Positions 31,469-32,774 of a stretch of 32,774 nucleotides of DNA are shown in pieces. How positions within the stretch are numbered: position 1 is the stretch's first letter; each line of letters begins with the position of its first letter. The stretch covers positions 1 to 32,774 of the forward strand of contig JAICMD010000005.1 in assembly GCA_025929405.1 (NCBI GenBank), read 5' to 3'. This DNA comes from Mucilaginibacter sp. (lineage in GTDB: Bacteria > Bacteroidota > Bacteroidia > Sphingobacteriales > Sphingobacteriaceae). The position numbers and the translations under genes are program-made. The notes beneath the pieces were generated by a model, which saw nothing but the letters and a program-made list of their open reading frames with translations, was not told where the DNA came from and made no database searches.

Positions 31469-32662
31469 CTATTGAAACAGGGTTCTTTTTACGCCCATCT
31501 CCAATCCACGCAATTCTGCTAAACCTTTCATGCGCCCAACAGCCGAATAGCCGGGATAGGTGTTGTAGTTATAATCATCCAGCAACTTATGGCCATGATC
31601 GGGGCGCATTGGTATGGCAATATCGTCGCGGCCTGCTTCAAGCCTTTTCTTTTGTTCTAATATTACAGCTTTCATAACGGCGTACATATCTGTAGTACCT
31701 TCCAAATGATTATCTTCATAAAAAGATCCATCAGCCTCGCGCCTTACATTACGCAAGTGTAAAAAGTGCACATGCTGGCCCAAACGATTCATAATGCCCG
31801 GCAAATCATTATCTGCACGGGCACCTAATGAGCCGGTGCAGTAAGTAAGCCCATTGCTTGGCGATGGTGCGGCATCAACAATAAATTTTAGGTCCTCTTC
31901 GGTTGAAACCACGCGTGGTAAACCTAAAATTGCAAACGGTGGATCGTCTGGGTGGATGCACATTTTTACGCCCAGCTTTTCGGCATCGGGTATAATGGCC
32001 TGTAAAAAATAAGCCAGGTTAGCTTTTAAAGCTTTGGCATCAATATTTTCATATTTTTTAAGGTGCTCTTTAAATTCAGCTATGGTATAAACTTCATCAG
32101 TGCCGGGTAACCCTGCCATAATGGTATTTATCAATAATTCTTTTTCTTCGTTACTTATGCTATCTAAATAAGCCTTAGCAGCCTTTTGCTGCTCAGTGGT
32201 AAACTCATTAAAAGCTTCAGGACGCTCTAAAATATACAAATCAAAGGCGTGCAAGGCAGGAGCATGGTAACGTAATGCCGAGGCATTATTGGGCAAACGG
32301 TAATCTAAGGTGGTACGCGTCCAATCTAATACAGGCATAAAATTGTAGCAAACGGTTTTAATGCCTTGTGCCGCTAAATTTTTTAAGGTTTGTATGTAGT
32401 TTGCTATTGCCTCGTCACGGCCTTCACCGGCGGTTTTAATGCTTTCGTGTATGTTTACACTTTCCACTACCGACCATGTAAGCCCGGCAGCCTCAATAAT
32501 ATCTTTACGTTTTTTTATTTCTTCGGTGCTCCATACCACGCCCGAGGGGATATGATGCAATGCGTTAACTACACCGGTTGCTCCGGTTTGTCTTATTGCT
32601 GATAAAGTTACCGCGTCTGACGGGCCAAACCAGCGAAATGTTTGTTCTAAATTACTGATCAT
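31469..32662 (-). CDS. uxuA: D-mannonate dehydratase UxuA
   Basis: Cytoplasmic enzyme converting D-mannonate to 2-keto-3-deoxy-D-gluconate, the third step of glucuronate catabolism. Recognised by the opening LEQTFRWFGPSDAVTLSAIRQTGATGVV, the metal-site blocks MCIHPDDPPFAILGLPR (His237), LTYCTGSLGARADNDLPG, HVHFLHLRNVRRE and the C-terminal PMRPDHGHKLLDD. At 397 residues it is full length (family about 390-400). It is convergent with susD, with paired terminators, and has its own operator-controlled promoter upstream. The pathway partners (UxaC, UxuB, KDG kinase, aldolase) are not in the window and may lie beyond its right edge. The link to GH115, which releases glucuronic acid, is direct biochemically. 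Confidence 0.97.
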   Translation of the reverse strand: MISNLEQTFRWFGPSDAVTLSAIRQTGATGVVNALHHIPSGVVWSTEEIKKRKDIIEAAGLTWSVVESVNIHESIKTAGEGRDEAIANYIQTLKNLAAQGIKTVCYNFMPVLDWTRTTLDYRLPNNASALRYHAPALHAFDLYILERPEAFNEFTTEQQKAAKAYLDSISNEEKELLINTIMAGLPGTDEVYTIAEFKEHLKKYENIDAKALKANLAYFLQAIIPDAEKLGVKMCIHPDDPPFAILGLPRVVSTEEDLKFIVDAAPSPSNGLTYCTGSLGARADNDLPGIMNRLGQHVHFLHLRNVRREADGSFYEDNHLEGTTDMYAVMKAVILEQKKRLEAGRDDIAIPMRPDHGHKLLDDYNYNTYPGYSAVGRMKGLAELRGLEMGVKRTLFQ

Positions 32663-32714
32663 TATAATGCTTATTAGCTTGTGTTATTTTAACTATGCAA
32701 GTTACAATTAATGC

Positions 32715-32744
32715 CCAAAGTATAGATAATGAGATAAATTGTAA
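32715..32744 (-). promoter_or_regulatory. uxuA promoter (TTA-N19-TACTTTGG) overlapping operator
   Basis: On the reverse strand TTA (32744-32742), within operator half-site GATTACA, is followed after 19 bases by TACTTTGG (32722-32715), one base off the -7 consensus. The layout copies the susC promoter. Confidence 0.5.
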
Positions 32745-32755
32745 TCGATTACAAT
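32738..32755. promoter_or_regulatory. LacI-type operator ATTGTAATCGATTACAAT upstream of uxuA
   Basis: A perfect 18-bp palindrome with the same AATCGATT core as the GH115/susC operators, 76 bp upstream of the uxuA start. Shared architecture suggests one regulator for both loci. Confidence 0.72.
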
Positions 32756-32774
32756 ATTAAGTATAATAATCAAA

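Noticed and set aside
1-32774. CRISPR arrays, transposases, phage genes, toxin-antitoxin or defence systems
   Set aside because: No regularly spaced repeats and no matching protein motifs were found anywhere in the window.

Overview
The window looks like the chromosome of a Bacteroidota species, most likely family Sphingobacteriaceae (Mucilaginibacter/Pedobacter-like). The evidence is a SusC/SusD pair, a lipidated TamA-like protein (TamL), several upstream regions with the Bacteroidota promoter pattern TTG-N19..21-TAnnTTTG, no Shine-Dalgarno sequences, and AT-rich gaps. The genus is inferred. No phage, transposase, CRISPR array or rRNA was seen.

Region 1 (1-6.6 kb) holds housekeeping and mixed genes: rlmH (rRNA methyltransferase), a PH-SHOCT protein, a small membrane ICMT/YpbQ-like methyltransferase, glgB (glycogen branching enzyme, reverse strand) and an orphan MacB/FtsX-type permease. 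Region 2 (6.7-13.6 kb, all reverse) is a run of glycosidases: GH31 alpha-glucosidase and GH13 alpha-amylase-like enzyme, both without signal peptides and so probably cytoplasmic, and an exported GH2 beta-galactosidase-like enzyme. With glgB this is an alpha-glucan (glycogen/maltodextrin) neighbourhood.

Region 3 (13.7-22.3 kb) holds a 56-residue basic protein missing from the ORF track, which follows a tRNA-Cys(GCA) gene in the same orientation. Next are a TrmH/SpoU RNA methyltransferase and the divergent tamL, whose 5' ends overlap. After these come an unknown membrane protein, a YceI-like exported protein, dipeptidyl peptidase IV and a type III polyketide synthase. The gaps carry several perfect inverted repeats, some acting as terminators and some looking like dispersed REP-type elements.

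Region 4 (22.4 kb to the end) is the most coherent system: a candidate glucuronoxylan utilisation locus. A GH115 alpha-glucuronidase is divergent from a SusC/SusD outer-membrane uptake pair, and uxuA (mannonate dehydratase) lies convergent beyond susD. Palindromes with a shared AATCGATT core (TGCAATCGATTGCA and TGTAATCGATTACA types, LacI-family-like) lie in the GH115/susC gap and upstream of uxuA. At both susC and uxuA the operator half-site sits exactly 22 bp upstream of a TACTTT -7-like motif. This suggests one regulator couples removal of glucuronic acid from xylan, oligosaccharide import and hexuronate catabolism. The regulator gene is not in the window.
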